A stretch of DNA of 6,787 bases from Campylobacterales bacterium (GTDB lineage Bacteria; Campylobacterota; Campylobacteria; Campylobacterales; Arcobacteraceae): contig JADHTT010000044.1 in NCBI GenBank assembly GCA_016784825.1, forward strand, positions 1-6,787, written 5' to 3'. The notes beneath the pieces are model-generated. The model was given only the letters and a program-made list of their open reading frames with translations. It had not been told where the DNA came from and did not search any database. A program made the translations under genes and the position numbers. Shown piece by piece: positions 6,698-6,787 of this stretch. Position 1 is the first letter of the stretch, and the number at the start of each line of letters is the position of its first letter.

Positions 6698-6735
6698 GTA
6701 CTTTAAAACATTTTACTCTTAAGTACTTTCTCTTG
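6698..6735 (+). terminator. Possible weak terminator after trpA
   Basis: GTACTT (6698-6703) can pair with AAGTAC (6721-6726) around a 17-base loop that itself holds TAAAA/TTTTA. A T-rich stretch (TTTCTCTT) follows. The stem is short and the loop long, so this is a weak call. It overlaps the end of the predicted convergent gene. Confidence 0.25.
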
Positions 6736-6787
6736 ATTTTTATACTCAGGCATATGTAAACTGACCAAATTCCAAAATCTTTTGGAG
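6703..6787 (-). CDS. C-terminal end of an unidentified minus-strand gene (partial)
   Basis: Reading the minus strand inward from the right edge, one frame stays open for 27 codons and stops at TAA (6705-6703), 12 bases from the trpA stop. The residues are mixed and hydrophilic, with SLHMPEYKNQEK and a lysine-rich end (LKSKMF), as in a real C-terminus. A tail-to-tail end in an intergenic position also fits. It is too short to assign to a family. A second minus-strand frame is open here as well but continues antisense into trpA, so it is less likely to be genuine. Confidence 0.45.
   Translation of the reverse strand, partial: SKRFWNLVSLHMPEYKNQEKVLKSKMF

Noticed and set aside
1..6787. Defence system, prophage, transposon or CRISPR array
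   Set aside because: All substantial frames are assigned to common housekeeping or metabolic families; no integrase, transposase, terminal repeats or spaced direct repeats were seen.

Overview
The window is AT-rich (roughly 30% G+C by eye) and reads as an ordinary, gene-dense chromosomal segment of a Campylobacterota (epsilonproteobacterial) bacterium. It is most like the Arcobacter / sulfur-oxidising Sulfurimonas-type lineages. That assignment rests on base composition, the style of the Lon, RuvB and short TrpA proteins, and the presence of a secreted flavocytochrome c sulfide dehydrogenase-type flavoprotein. It is inference, not a database match.

Layout, left to right. Plus strand: the C-terminal protease domain of Lon (start outside the window), followed after 12 bases by a complete rhomboid-family intramembrane serine protease. 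These end tail-to-tail, with an 8-base overlap, against a four-gene minus-strand cluster. Read in its own direction the cluster is panB (pantothenate/CoA synthesis), ruvB (Holliday-junction branch migration motor), an AI-2E-family membrane permease, and a two-helix PepSY-TM-like mini protein. Neighbours overlap by 1, 1 and about 16 bases, and panB and ruvB use TTG and GTG starts, so the cluster is almost certainly one translationally coupled operon. A 78-base gap upstream of panB carries an extended -10 promoter and an inverted-repeat structure. Next on the minus strand is a Tat-exported FAD protein of the FCSD (FccB/SoxF) type. An AT-rich 140-base divergent region separates it from trpA on the plus strand. 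The last ~85 bases probably hold the C-terminus of another minus-strand gene converging on trpA.

Functionally the genes do not form one pathway. There are two unrelated proteases side by side (cytosolic Lon, membrane rhomboid), a mixed housekeeping operon, a lone periplasmic sulfide-oxidising flavoprotein without its cytochrome partner next door, and a lone trpA without trpB. No mobile element, CRISPR array, tRNA or rRNA was seen. I did not find a convincing undescribed multi-gene system. The most interesting items are the terminator folded into the overlapping convergent stop codons, the alternative pairings upstream of panB, the mini PepSY-TM protein, and the orphan FCSD.
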